NCBI GenBank assembly: GCA_963921195.1
Contig: OY992538.1
Span: forward strand, 234,043,462-234,107,461
Length of the DNA stretch: 64,000 nt
Direction: 5' to 3'
DNA from: Pegoplata infirma
Lineage: Eukaryota; Arthropoda; Insecta; Diptera; Anthomyiidae
Shown: piece after piece, positions 1 to 10,590 of the stretch
Numbering within the stretch: position 1 is the stretch's first letter
Layout: the number at the start of each line of letters is the position of its first letter
The notes under the pieces: model-generated
Databases searched by the model: none
The model's input: the letters and a program-made list of their open reading frames with translations, nothing else
Told to the model about the DNA's origin: nothing
Program-made: the position numbers and the translations under genes

Positions 1-595
1 AAAAGGAAATATGAAAATACTTTCAACAGAAAATTAAGAGTTTTTAAAAAAATATTTTTTTTATAACAGGTGAGATTGTAAGATTCGGCTGTGTCGAATC
101 TTTTGAACCCTCCAACATGTAACCAAATAAAAAAGTGAAATTCAGCTTTGCCAAATGCATTGATACCCCCAGAATGTCAAAAACATTATTTGCAAGAAAA
201 AAATCTTCCAAAAAAAACATTATTTGTAAAAAAATCTTCAAAAAAAACATTTTTTTAAAGAAATATGTTTTGACTTGCTTAAATACCATTCGGTATCCAA
301 TTTTGTTTACATTTATCAACCAGCTGCCGAATTAAAGCATTTTTTTTATTTTTAGGTTATGTGGAATGTATCAAAATTTTCGAGGTGTTCTTACATTTTT
401 GGTCATAATTTTTGAACCGCTGAATCGATATTACTCAAATACAATACCAAACTCCTATAAACTACAATTAAAAATGTCGAGTTTCAGTCACATTTGTTAA
501 TTATTTTGGGCGCAATCGTTCAACAGACAGAGAGATAAACGGGCATCGCTAGAATGTCTTAGAATCGGTCACTAATCAATAATATATCGAGTGCA

Positions 596-655
596 AATAT
601 TCAAAACTTGCTATCTGCAGTGTAATAACATAGCAGATAGCAAGTTTTGAATATT
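596..655. repeat. Perfect 23 bp inverted repeat (hairpin)
   Basis: Two perfect 23 bp arms (596-618 and 633-655, beginning AATATTCAAAACTTGC) flank a 14 bp loop. The hairpin splits the mini-me-like copy just next to its TA-rich tract; other copies lack it. Confidence 0.9.
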
Positions 656-717
656 CGCCCTCGATAAATATACTTTATAGGGTCCCAGACTAATATTTTT
701 ATGAGTTACAAGCGGTG

Positions 718-752
718 GCGAGGGGGTGTATACATGGTATACACCCCCTCGC
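718..752. repeat. Perfect 16 bp hairpin with 3 nt loop
   Basis: GCGAGGGGGTGTATAC, then ATG, then its exact reverse complement. It occupies the place of the terminal TATACCCTC dyad of the repeat family. Confidence 0.9.
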
Positions 753-760
753 AATAAATA

Positions 761-1349
761 AAAGTAAACACAAATTTTGGACATGAACAATTCGGTAGAA
801 GTTTTTTTTGATGTGGGAGTCGGGGAAAATCTTTCCCGCCCTAAATTGGTTCAAATTCATTTATTGTGATATTAATGCTCAAATCAAAGACTATTAAAGA
901 AGACGTTTCACACGGGAAAGTAAATGAACCCTCTGGAAATAAGCTAACACGGTAGAACATTTGCCATCGTTTGCTTTGATAAATTCATTCGCTTTCCAAA
1001 ATTTCACTAATACACACTCGTATTTCCACCAAAATCACTAATACTTTCACATTTTTCGTATTTAGAATTGCGTAGAAACAAATGTTCCTGAAAGTTAGCT
1101 TACTTGTATTTTAGTGAATGGGCAAATTTGAGTCCTGGAACGACTGGACACCCTTTGGCTCAAATAATGCAATTATATCATTATTTTTTAATTTTTTTCT
1201 AAAACCACGCTACAAAAATGGGTCATTTTCTAAAACCTGCACAAGCGCAGGTCGATGAACTTCGTATGGCATAAAAATGTTACATTTGTTGAACAAATAT
1301 ACAAAAAAACATGTGAAAAAAATTGTGTTTTTCTGACGTTATTCTAGTT
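761..1349. other. Stretch with no recognised feature
   Basis: AT-rich sequence downstream of the bbc first exon, so probably inside a bbc intron. I see no ORF, repeat family or RNA gene here. Confidence 0.4.
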
Positions 1350-1690
1350 TTTCAAGGGCGTACTGTTTTTCCCCACGACCGATTTTTCCCATTTCCGAAC
1401 TAAACTTCAGAATGGTATCTCTATTTTTTGGGCCTATATCGTGCCTTTCACTGACGGATGGACGGCCATCGCTTGAACGTATCAGAATCGATTACTTCAG
1501 AATGGTATCTCTTTTTTTGGGCCTATATCGTGCCTTTCACTGACGGATGGACGGCCATCGGTTGAACGTCATTAAATCTATTACTGGTCAATAACATAAA
1601 TATAGTTTATGGGTTCCTTGACTGATACTTTAATGAGTTACACACGGAATGAAAAAGTAAGTATACCAAAATACTGTAGTTGGAGAGTAT
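1350..1690 (-). mobile_element. mini-me-like repeat, copy j, with internal tandem duplication
   Basis: Reverse-orientation copy of the type seen at 37967 and 39545: it has the TCAAGGG..TTCCCC block, the GACGGATGGACGG remnant of the GTCC tract, the TTTATGGGTTCC segment and a final GGAGAGTATAAAA. A block of about 88 bp (1406-1495 and 1496-1582, each beginning TTCAGAATGGTATCTCT) is present twice in tandem with few differences, so it duplicated after insertion. Confidence 0.6.
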
Positions 1691-1963
1691 AAAAAAAAAC
1701 AATTTAAATAGTAAACCAAAATAAAACATGACGATTTACGATTTCATGATGATGATGATGAAAAACAAAAACAACTGAATGAATCTGTTACAAAATTGCA
1801 AGGCCAAAAGCAAAATGAAAATTTCAGGGTCAACAAGTGAAAATCAAACAAATTAAGAATAAATAATAAAAAAAACATTTAATTTAATAAAAAATAAAAC
1901 AAATGCATTACATTGCACTTGTTATGAGTATGTTTAAAATGTGTTTTTTTTTTTTGTACTCAC

Positions 1964-2172
1964 GCTACTAATATCAAAGTTGTCACTATATTTACAATCA
2001 ACCCCACTATAGTTATCAAATTGGGAGCCAACCATAGGGGTGTCTTAGACACCAACCAATTCCACCAGGGCTGTAGCCATGGATCCATCAAACTTGAGCT
2101 GCTACATGAGTACTTATGTTCGGACAATTTTTTTAGTTGCTGTGGTGTTAGTATACGATCTTTATAGGCCAT
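1964..2172 (-). CDS. bbc: Choline/ethanolamine phosphotransferase, first coding exon (partial gene)
   Basis: Encodes 69 residues plus two bases, starting MAYKDRILTPQQLKKLSEHK. The segment is the conserved N-terminus of CEPT1-type enzymes: a cytosolic stretch, the DPWLQPWWNWLVSKTPLWLA block, then the first membrane helix (PNLITIVGLIVNIVTTLILV). The family transfers phosphocholine or phosphoethanolamine from the CDP-alcohol to diacylglycerol in ER/Golgi membranes, the last step of the Kennedy pathway. The exon ends at a GTGAGT donor (complement of 1958-1963), phase 2. The catalytic CDP-alcohol phosphotransferase motif would be in later exons left of the window. The start is the only in-frame ATG ahead of the conserved block. 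The similarity to Drosophila bb-in-a-boxcar is from memory, not a search. Confidence 0.88.
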
Positions 2173-3040
2173 TATAAATTTGTTTCCGTTTTTTTTTTGT
2201 CACACTAATAATTCTATGATTTGCATAAGACGGGGCTTAAATTTTTTGATTCTATAACAAGAAAAATCACTATTTATTTACTTGACACCTTTTAAATAAA
2301 TCACTTGCAATTTTCTTATTCTTTCAATTAAAATGCATTTTTTTCTTCATTTTACCTTCACCCCTTATACCAGCACAAACCCCTTTTGTGAAAAAATCTT
2401 CCGTCGATTTTTTTACTTCTACTATTTTTTTTTCACGTGTTTGACTTTTTACTTTTCGTTGGATTTCTTTTAATTTTCATATATATTTTGCAATATTTTT
2501 TTTATTTAATAAATTTATTATGAGTTTCTTTTTAATACATTTATTAATTTTATTTAACGATTTTTTGCGTTAATTTTTACCGCTGGATTTTATTTTCCTT
2601 CTTTTTTACATTTCTTCCGGGCAATAATTAGAGTTGTGTCGTTTAGCGTTCATAACGATTTAGTGCTATTGAACTATATCAATCTCTGAACAATTAAATC
2701 TAGTTCAAATCCTCTCGTTCATGTTAAGCTCAACCGTGTGGTTTTAATCTATTTTTGTATGTTTTGCCAACTTTCAGTAACTCTAAATGTTGAATAATTA
2801 TTTTTGAGTTAATGAAAGAAAATGAATAGAACAGACATGCCCAATTTAAATCATTTACAAACATATAAACGAAAATGAAAATTGAACTACTGAGCAAAAT
2901 GCATGAACTTGTTCTTTAAAGTGACATAAGCTCACAACACGAATGTTCAAGTCTACTAATAATCGTATGAGTAGTTAGTGTTGCAAATAATTAAAATGAG
3001 GTGTCAAAATGTGATTACTTTTTTTTAAAGAAATGTGACA
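2173..3040. other. bbc upstream region / 5' UTR
   Basis: AT-rich sequence directly 5' of the bbc start codon. It should contain the 5' UTR and promoter, but I cannot assign a TATA box, initiator or 5' UTR intron with confidence. No coding sequence is seen. Confidence 0.4.
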
Positions 3041-3043
3041 TAA

Positions 3044-3115
3044 AAGTAGTCATTATAAAATTTTTTTAACAATGAGCTTTTGTATATATTGATGCTACCG
3101 ATGTGGTGTTTCTTA
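3044..3115 (+). repeat. Dispersed repeat, unit 1 (pair at 4542)
   Basis: The block with GTAGTCATTATAAAATTT and ATGAGCTTTTGTATATATT is repeated at 4542-4612 in the same orientation with roughly 80-85% identity by eye. The cluster of MITEs from 3261 to 4505 lies between the two units. Origin unknown; it may be an older repeat split by, or duplicated around, the insertions. Confidence 0.6.
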
Positions 3116-3260
3116 ATGGGGGCATACACGATACTGCATGCTGTACAATTTTGATCGTGTATGGGCTTGTTGGACGCCCTTTACAAAAACAAAATGCACA
3201 CGTCCATCCAGCAAGTTTTACAACGATACTGCAAGTGTATGACCACATTAATTAAATTAA

Positions 3261-3387
3261 GGGCTGGTAACTTATTAAAAGCTTATCATTGATTAACACT
3301 AATCATTGATTATTTTCATACAAATTTGACATTTGCAAACATAGATTAGCTTTAATCATTGATTATCTTGTGATAAGTTACCAGCCC
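3261..3387. mobile_element. 127 bp PIF/Harbinger-like MITE, TAA TSD
   Basis: Inverted ends GGGCTGGTAACTTAT and ATAAGTTACCAGCCC, flanked by TAA at 3258-3260 and 3388-3390. It is non-coding. Its length equals the element at 48925-49051, which also shares the internal TTCATACAAATTT block and has similar ends, so both look like one family. A 3 bp TWA duplication is typical of PIF/Harbinger. Confidence 0.75.
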
Positions 3388-3390
3388 TAA

Positions 3391-3726
3391 AGCTGCCCAT
3401 TCACTTGCAATATTATTGTTCAACTTTTCAAATTGTACAATAATATCGCTTGTGTGTATGTAATATTTACGGTTGTGCAATATATTGGAGAATATCAAAA
3501 CACTTTTGATATTTATTGTACAAACAAGAATACTGCAATATATTTTATCAGTGTGTTGTCTATATTGTACAACTTTTATTATGTTATGTTTATGTTTATA
3601 TCTTGTACAATATATTGGGTTTAAGTATTGAGCAATTTTATTTGCTGTATAGGGTAAAACGACAATAATATTGTAAAATATTTTTTTTTTAAGTTGAGCA
3701 ATTTTATTGCAAGTGAATGGGCAGCT
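3391..3726. mobile_element. 336 bp PIF/Harbinger-like MITE, TAA TSD
   Basis: Imperfect TIRs of about 36 bp beginning AGCTGCCCATTCACTTGCAA, with about 33 of 36 positions matching. It is flanked by TAA (3388-3390, shared with the preceding element, and 3727-3729). The interior has repeated ATATTGTACAA words and no ORF of note. Confidence 0.8.
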
Positions 3727-3786
3727 TAAGGGTTTTTATTTGCTTGAATGCATGCGAATATGGTATACGATTCTGAATACCACTAA

Positions 3787-4505
3787 CATAGAAAAGATTA
3801 GAAGGTACGCAGTGTTGTATTTGATGTATTTTCCAATATGGTGGCAAAATGCTTGTTCTTCCTCATCTCACACCATAGAAAAAAATAGAAGTGTAACAGA
3901 GTCGTATTTCGCTTGAATAAGTATTAGTGACAGCACATTATGTAACTTTTGACGTTTAATAAAAACAATACAACATAAAGGAAAACAACAACAAAGCAAA
4001 CAACAAAAGAGAAAAAAAGTTATTAAACAATCAATTGTGCGTATTATCTTAAAAAAAAAACGTTGAATAAAGCAAAATAAATAATAAATTTAATTAAATG
4101 AAAGACAAATTCCATTTTTTATAAACAAAGAATCTAATTTGATATTAAATACGTGTGAGATGAGGAAGAACAAGCATTTTGCCACCATATTGGAAAATAC
4201 ATCAAATACAACACTGCGTACCTTCTAATCTTTTCTATGTCTCACACGTACATATTTAATAGCAAATTAGATTCTTTGTTTATAAAATATAGAATTTGTC
4301 TTTCATTTTATTAAATTTATTATTTTTTTTGCTTTATTCAACGTTTTTTAAAGATAATACGCAATATTGATAGTTTAAAAACTTTTTTTTCTCTTTTGTT
4401 GTTTGCTTTGTTGTTGTTCTCCTTTATGTTGCATTGTTTTTATTAAACGTCAAAAGCTACATAATGTGCTGTCACTAATACTTATTCAAGCGAAATACGA
4501 CTCTG
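3787..4505 (+). mobile_element. hAT MITE copy A, split by copy B
   Basis: Forward copy of a roughly 365 bp MITE with end CATAGAAAAGATTAGAAG. The left part is 3787-3873 and the right part 4240-4505; a second, reversed copy of the same family is inserted between them. The 3' end stops near CTCTGTTTCATAG and lacks the last ~18 bp seen in the intact copy at 15884-16248. Confidence 0.85.
3874..4239 (-). mobile_element. hAT MITE copy B, inserted in copy A (TSD TCTCACAC)
   Basis: Complete reverse copy (366 bp) with ends CATAGAAAAAAATAGAAG and CTTCTAATCTTTTCTATG. It is flanked on both sides by the 8 bp duplication TCTCACAC (3866-3873 and 4240-4247), the TSD length of the hAT superfamily. Removing it with one TSD restores a continuous forward copy A. 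No transposase is encoded. Confidence 0.92.
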
Positions 4506-4612
4506 TTTCATAGAATTAATTCTTCAAAGCTCTGGACAGTAGTCATTATGAAATTTCTTAACAATGAGCTTTTGCATATATTAAAAACAATGCTGCCAAT
4601 GTGGTATTTCTT

Positions 4613-4938
4613 AGGGGTTTTTACTTGCGTTGAGCGGGGAAAAATGTTTTAGCGATTAACGAGTGATTTGTTTTCTGCAGTAGTTTTATACATATTGACC
4701 GTTTTTTGCATTGGAAAGGAACTCATAAAGAATACCGACCTTGCTTAAAATTAAAAAAAACATGACCCTAATCTTTGACCTCTAAAAAGTCGAATGTGGT
4801 GTTCAAACCCGTGGGGACATACCCCGTTTGGGAGGGGCAGTGGTTTAAAGTTAAAGTGTTTTTTCTTAAATATTTCAAAAACTACTTATCCGATCAAGAC
4901 GGTTAGGTATAATTAGAAAGGGTATCCCAAATTAAGTA
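4613..4938. other. Stretch with no recognised feature
   Basis: Intergenic sequence between the MITE cluster and the element at 4942. It has slightly higher GC around 4790-4850; no ORF, TIR or RNA gene was recognised. Confidence 0.35.
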
Positions 4939-4941
4939 TAA

Positions 4942-5071
4942 TACCCAATTCATACCTGAGGTGAAATCTCGTTTGAACGAGATTCGATCATATGGTTGTG
5001 TATAAAATGATACAGACCATATGATTGAAATCTCGTTCGAACGAGATTTCCCCTCAGATGTGAATAGGCCT
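4942..5071. mobile_element. 130 bp MITE, TAA TSD, copy 1
   Basis: Nearly the whole element is an inverted repeat: arms share CCTGAGGTGAAATCTCGTT-like sequence, the GAACGAGAT palindrome and ATCATATGGT. TAA flanks both ends (4939-4941 and 5072-5074). A second copy is at 55944-56075. Confidence 0.8.
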
Positions 5072-5184
5072 TAAGCCACAAAATTACTTAACAAAGTATT
5101 TTTGTCACTCAGAAATATTTTTACACTAAAAAAATAAAAATACACTCGACAAACAAATTTTACATTAAAAAAAAAAAAATTTCT

Positions 5185-5524
5185 TTTTTTGACTCACTCA
5201 CGCTCACGACATAAATTTTTGAATCACGCTCACTTACTCACTAGCACTTTTCTTCTACTCACACTAACTCACAATCACGTGAGTAAATTAAAAACAACTC
5301 ACACTCACGTGCACTCACGTTGACTCACACTTACAAAACTCTCATTTATACAAAAACACTTTAAAAACTCAAATTTTTAATATCTTACAAAATTTTAAGC
5401 AAAATTTAAAGTTTAGCGAAATTTTACATTTTTTTTTTGCCTTTTTCGGACGAAATCTTAAGTTTAGCCAAATTTTGAAAAAAAAAAAAAAATGTTGGTC
5501 ACAAAGTCATGTGCCCATCTCTAG
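5185..5524 (+). repeat. CACTCACG-rich dispersed repeat, copy 1
   Basis: Repeated ACTCACG/CACTCAC words, then an AT-rich tail, ending CCCATCTCTAG. Related copies are at 32440-32606 (reverse) and 62986-63780 (split by a retrotransposon). The shared terminal CTAGAGATG suggests a transposon, possibly hAT-like; no TSD was found. Confidence 0.6.
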
Positions 5525-6154
5525 TCTAAACCTATGGTTAACTTTTTTTTTAAAAAAAATTTACGAAAAATGTAATCGTGAAAAACTTGGTCCTAAATGG
5601 TTCCAAAATATTTTTTTTGCCCGATTTATATTTTAAATAAAACCTACATTTATTTTAGTTTTTTTTATATATAATTTTATTATTTTTTTTCTCGCTGATC
5701 ATTTTTGTTTGTCATGGTCTTTAAACGCTACACACACTGTGATTCTTTATCATATTAATTTATTAATAATTCTAAATTGTATAAGATTTGTTGTTGGCTT
5801 TTCGAGTTTTTGTTTTAATATTTGTTATGTATAACTTGGGTATGTGTTGATCATTACTAAAAAGTGCAATTATCATTTTGTATAGTGATTATTTGTTTTT
5901 GTTTTTATTTATAAAAAAAAAAAAAAAAACTTAAAACGGACTTTTTTGTTTATAAAATAATGATCAATTTAAATTTTTAAAAATTTTAAAACACATAAAA
6001 TACATGTAACAAAAATTTAAAATTTAAAGAATTTAAGTGATAAAAAAATTAAATATACTCTAAGCTACGTGTGTTTTTTGTTATATAATCGCTAAAGTGT
6101 TATATTTTGATTATAAGCAAATACTTTTTTTTAATTTTTAGAAAGTATTATACT
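5525..6154. other. AT-rich stretch with no recognised feature
   Basis: Long A and T runs with no ORF, inverted repeat or RNA gene that I can support. Confidence 0.4.
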
Positions 6155-6371
6155 GGGGGCTAATTCTTGTAGTCGTTAAGGAATGTGCGATGTTTAAATT
6201 TTTCTTGATGCCTAAAATTATGCTTTGATAAATACAATATTTTTAAATGTTTCTTTTACAGCACTGAACACTTGTACTTATCAAAGCATATTTTTAGGCA
6301 CACAAAAAAAAAATTAAAATCGCACGTTGGAGTAGATTTTTGATCGATTTCGACTCCGAGAATTAGCCCTC
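6155..6371. mobile_element. MITE with about 80 bp TIRs
   Basis: Ends GGGGCTAATTCT and AGAATTAGCCC lead into long imperfect inverted arms (GTGCGAT..CCTAAAATTATGCTTTGATAA). The word GAGAATTAGCCC recurs near 50480, so the family is dispersed. The target duplication is not clear. Confidence 0.65.
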
Positions 6372-6531
6372 TGTTCTTAAAATAGTTAGCATTTTATCAA
6401 AGATTATAATATACGAGACATTAGGGTTTATAACAAAAAATGGGAAAAGGTTAAGCGATTTTAGGAGAGAATCTAACCCAAAAAGTAGAACAAAATTAAA
6501 AAAAATAAATAAATAAATATATTATTCAATA

Positions 6532-6635
6532 TTACTTTTTGACACCTGTCATAAGTATCGCGTCGGTTTTGTCTGTAATTTTCATTAAGGTACAGACTAA
6601 ACAGACTCGACACTTATGACAGGTGTCAAAAAAGC
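6532..6635. repeat. Two facing transposon termini (GACAGGTGTCAAAA family)
   Basis: TTTTTGACACCTGTCATAAG..TTTGTCTGTA, about 13 bp, then TACAGACTAAACAGAC..ACTTATGACAGGTGTC. The outer ends of two copies of the same terminus face each other. The terminus recurs at 44063, 47117 (as the opposite end) and 59405. Confidence 0.7.
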
Positions 6636-6899
6636 AATTTTGAGCCATATGTTTAATTTTTCCATTTTGTTTTGTGTTTCTCGATCCGATATCACCTATC
6701 CCGTGCCTGGTCAAAACGGGACATAAAACTAAAATGCATATTACGTGGCAGATGAAAATTAGACTTATCACAAAACTGTCTCAAAAATACTTATCCCGTG
6801 ACCGGAGACAAGAGGACAAATAAACTTTTTAAATTTTTTCCGAACAAAATTTAAAAACTTTCTAAGTCTAACACAATTTTTTGCCTTTTGTAGTTAAAA

Positions 6900-7090
6900 A
6901 TCCCACTGCTGATTTGACTCTCTTTACGAAATTGCTAACATCTTCATAAAATTTTTTTCAAATATCCCTAAGGATAAGTCAGCAGTTGGTCAGCGGTTGT
7001 CTAAAAGCATTGTTGGTGGTCACCGATGCTGGTGGGCACTGCTGACTTGTCCTTAAAGACGTTTGGAAAAATTGTGTGAAGATGCCTGCG
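6900..7090. repeat. GCTGACTTG inverted pair, degenerate repeat
   Basis: CCACTGCTGATTTGACTC and GGGCACTGCTGACTTGTCC surround a GTCAGCAGTTGGTCAGCGG core. Similar GTCAGCAGTG/GACATGTCA words occur at 7827-8075 and 10680-10870, pointing to an old dispersed repeat. Confidence 0.4.
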
Positions 7091-7439
7091 ATTCATAAAG
7101 GGAGATCGGCAGTATGTCAGCGGTTATTTTTTTTTGCAACAGGGATTTCATAAAAAATGATTTTACAAAAAAAAAAAATTCACAAAATTTAAAAAATTTT
7201 CCAAGTCCCAAAATTTGTTTTGAAAATTTTCGAGTCCGGGACATATATTTTTTTTTGCGTTTTAGAACAAAAACTCTTTTAAACCAAAAATAATTTGAAT
7301 AATTTTCTTAGTCCCGTTTCAAAAATATTTTTTGGTGTTTTGGAGTAAAAAATTCATTAAAAATGCTTTTAAGATTTTTTTACAAAATTTCAAGTTCCGA
7401 ACATTTTTTTTTATTTGCTTAGTGCCTGACACAAAAGTT

Positions 7440-7815
7440 TGTTGGCCATTTTTGCGTTTGTGTTTCAGAAATAGTCAATTTTAGTTCAGATTTAATTGCA
7501 TTTCGGAAATAGTCAATTGTGTTTAGAAATTTTCCAATTGTATTTCAGAAAAAAAACTATTTTATTACATTAGGAAATTTCTGAAATACAATTGGAAATT
7601 TCTGAAATACAAATTGACTATTTCTGAAATACAATTGACTTTTTCTGAAACACAATTGACTATTAATGAAATACAATTGGACGAATCTGAAACACAATTG
7701 GCTTTTTCTGAAATATAATCTAACGAATCTGAAAATTTCAATTCAAGTTTTTTCCAGGTTTGACTGAAATACAATTGGCATACAGTTGGAAAATCTGAAA
7801 TACAATTGACTTTTG
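7440..7815. repeat. Minisatellite, 'TTTCTGAAATACAATTG' unit
   Basis: About a dozen degenerate monomers of roughly 25 bp (TTTCTGAAATACAATTGAC), partly inverted on the left. The long minus-strand ORF across it (to 8077) is a consequence of the repeat and shows no protein features. Confidence 0.75.
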
Positions 7816-7826
7816 TCGTGTTCCCC

Positions 7827-8075
7827 AAGAACAGGTCCAGTGACATGTCACAAGTGATGTATCCAAGTTTGTGACATTTCCTCACAAAGGTGACATACAT
7901 ATGTTTTAATATGAAAGGTGTGATAGTTCGCAGGGGGTAGTTCTTGGTTGTGTTACAAGGTGGGTACAGCTGTGTTGTGTTCTGTGTCATATCACTATTG
8001 AACCTGCACGTCCCTAAGGGACATGTACAGTGACATGTTACTAGCAATGCATCCGGGGCTGAGAAATCCGCTAAC
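7827..8075 (+). repeat. Direct repeat around GTGACATGTCAC
   Basis: Blocks starting at 7827 and 8012 share CCCAAGAACAGGTCCAGTGACATG-like sequence (imperfect), about 185 bp apart. The ten-base dyad GTGACATGTCAC recurs in modified form near 10720. Confidence 0.5.
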
Positions 8076-8376
8076 AAAAGTGTAACGTATTTTGAAAGCT
8101 GTCGAGTTTATGCTAGGTTTTTTGGGTCCGGATGATATGTCACGTGATCTATGGTTGTTGTTTTACTCAGGGTTGTTTCACTCACTCCCTAACTTGACAT
8201 GTTTAGTTAAAATTAGAAAAAAATATCTCTATTTCCTTCTAAAACCGCTTAGTTTTTCACCGCTTTTTATTTATAAATCCTACTGTTACGTCTGTGTTAC
8301 TCTGTAATTAAGGGTATTCACTTCAGAAGTTTTACTTTTGAAAATAAAATATGTTATAGCTAAACTGCACTTCTAA

Positions 8377-8711
8377 AGCTGTGTTTACATCTTACCACTG
8401 AGTCGTTGGATTTTTGACGATTTTTATAAAAAAGAAAGATTTTGCTGTAGCATAATTTTAGGCATTTTGTAAATATATGATCCGAAAATTAAATCCCAGC
8501 AAAACAATGACATTTACGATTTTTTTTTAATAAATCAACTTAAAATTAAATAAATTGTTATATTTGTTTAAAGATTTAGCAATATGTAGAGTTTTTTGTC
8601 GCTTGTAAATAATAATAATAGATTTACCACACGCCTAAAATTATGCTACAAAATTTTTTCCATTTTTTTTATAAAAATCATACGACTCAGTGGTATGGTG
8701 TAAACATAGCT
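8377..8711. mobile_element. 335 bp PIF/Harbinger-like MITE, TAA TSD
   Basis: Imperfect TIRs of about 55 bp beginning AGCTGTGTTTACATC, flanked by TAA at 8374-8376 and 8712-8714. Its length and AGCTG start are like the 336 bp element at 3391-3726. No coding capacity. Confidence 0.82.
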
Positions 8712-9710
8712 TAAAGAAGTGAGTGATTTTCGGCGAATTTATTTATTAAAATATTAACAAAAAACAAAAGTGAACTCCTATTTAATTAATGTCAATGATG
8801 CAGTTATTGCGATTTTGAAATATGTTGACTTTAGATTTTTTTTAAGGGATTTTATTTAGATTGTTTTGATTGGTGTTTGTGATAGAAAATAATAAAGAGT
8901 ATTTAACAAAAATTGTAATTCTGTAAAATATTGGTGTTTTCTATAATTTGTTTGTATAATTGTTTTATAATTTTAGCTGTCTTAGTTTTTTGTTTTTTAA
9001 ATCCCTATATAAAATTCCTTGTTAATGTGTTGTTTTTATTATTTTTTGTATTTTTTTTTGTAATAAAAGCCAATTAAAATAGTGTACATTTTTTAAAATA
9101 TTTAATATTTTTATTCGCAAAAAAAAAAATATATGTATATTAAATTAAAATTTATTTTTAATTTAGTTGTTTTTTTTTTTTTAATATTGTAAGATTATAT
9201 CAAAGGCATTAAACGAATGAATTTGTTAAGCATGATTTTTTGTTTTTTTTAATAAAAATACTTTTTTATTCAAATGTTTTTATTAAAATTAAAATTTTCG
9301 AGTTTAGATTAAAAGAAGAAAAATATAAAAAGAAACAAATATAATACACACAATTTTTTTGTTTTATTTTTTTTTTAAAGAGGATAGATAGTTCATTAAA
9401 GTAAAAAAATAAAACAAAACTTAAAAAAACACTTATGTTTAAATAATAATAAAAAAAATAGCAAACCATATTTTATAGAAATTGTTTAAATATTATTTTT
9501 AAGTTTTTATGAAATATTTTTTTTTTTGTTTTATAAGAATATTGCTGCATGCTGGTATTTTATAGTTTATTTTTTTTTTTGTTTTTACTTAATATTTAAT
9601 TACTTTTAGTATTAAAATATCAAATTGTTTTTTTTTTAATAATCAAATAAAATAAGGTAACACTATAAATACCACAAAAAAAAATCAGAAAATAAAAAAT
9701 TACTTTTTAT
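8712..9710. other. Very AT-rich stretch, no feature
   Basis: Over 80% A+T by eye with long homopolymer runs. ORFs here are T-rich or K/F-rich shadows. Nothing supportable. Confidence 0.5.
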
Positions 9711-9714
9711 AGAA

Positions 9715-10445
9715 AAATATCTCAGAAACTAAGATTTTTTCTTTAAAAAAAAATCTAAGAATCCGAGAAATTTTTAATGAAAAAATGTAAAAGAATCTCC
9801 AAATTCGAGACTTTTTCTATAGATAAAATGTGTTAGATTCCAAAACACTGGACAGAAGGGGTCTGAAATCATAAAATGACAAGAGATATCAGAGTTTAAA
9901 ATTGCAATAATTGTTCCCTATTATTTTATAAAAAATTTCAAAAGTCATGCGGCTTACAAGGGAGAGGTTTGAATAGGCACCATGGCTTTAAATGAAATTT
10001 ATATTGTTCAGGACAAAAATTTAATTATTTTTGAAAAGCAGAAATCATATATTTTACTTAAAAAAGCTATCGACTTTCTTCCATTTTTTGACAGTCAAAC
10101 TATAAATTTTGCTGTGAGCCTAAAAGTATGCACTCCTTAAAAAAAACATCGAAAACCCTTTGACTCAGTGTTATACAAACTGTGATAGCTGTTACGTCCG
10201 TATTCAAAATGAAAAACGAGTGCCTAACATCGAGTGTCTTACTTTTTTTATTCGCAATTTTCAATACGGGGAGAGTAAGGCTTTTGATGGAAGTCAATAA
10301 TTTTATCACACTCGTTTTTCACTTTAAATTCGGCAGATACATTCTAAGATATGTATTTTTTCTATAGAACACCCTTACAAATTTTTTCTATAGAAAAATT
10401 TTCAGTTTCTTAAACATTTTATCTATAAAAAAAATTCTGAAATCC
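9715..10445. repeat. Scattered monomers of the TCTATAGAAAAA minisatellite and a small inverted repeat
   Basis: Monomers of the same unit as the 59.6 kb array (TCTCAGAA..TTTTTCTATAG) appear at 9710-9850 and 10360-10440. Between them, AAAATGAAAAACGAGTG near 10208 and CACTCGTTTTTCACTTT near 10310 form an inverted pair that may be a small MITE. Confidence 0.5.
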
Positions 10446-10514
10446 TGAAACATCAAAATATAACAAGTAGAATAAAAGTAATAAATAGACAAACAATTTT
10501 CGAAATAAAGTTTG

Positions 10515-10590
10515 GAACAAGTAGTTAGGTGTGGGACTAATAAACTGGAGGTTCCAGGTTCAAATCCAGTTGGGCCTAAAAAAGGCGAAA
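10515..10590 (+). repeat. tRNA-like relic (SINE candidate)
   Basis: Contains a good RNA polymerase III B box (GGTTCAAATCC) after GTTAGGTGTGGGACTAATAAAC, but the arms do not fold into a full cloverleaf. Best read as a tRNA-derived SINE fragment rather than a tRNA gene. Confidence 0.35.

Larger units (their letters stand above)
82..760 (-). mobile_element. mini-me/DINE-1-like repeat, copy a
   Basis: Non-coding element in reverse orientation. It starts with the small terminal hairpin ATTCGGCTGTGTCGAAT and runs through the family interior (CGATATTACTC, TCGCTAGAATGTCTTAGAATCG, TTTATAGGGTCCCAGAC, ATGAGTTACA). It ends at a perfect 16 bp-stem hairpin where other copies have the TATACCCTC/GAGGGTATA dyad. 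A second hairpin interrupts it at 596-655. The family recurs about ten times in the window; the (TA)n and (GTCY)n tracts match what is known of dipteran mini-me/DINE-1 (Helentron-type) elements. Confidence 0.6.

Noticed and set aside
7565..8077. 170-residue ORF as a gene
   Set aside because: Its translation repeats SEKVNCISE-type words from the minisatellite and it has no start context or domain.
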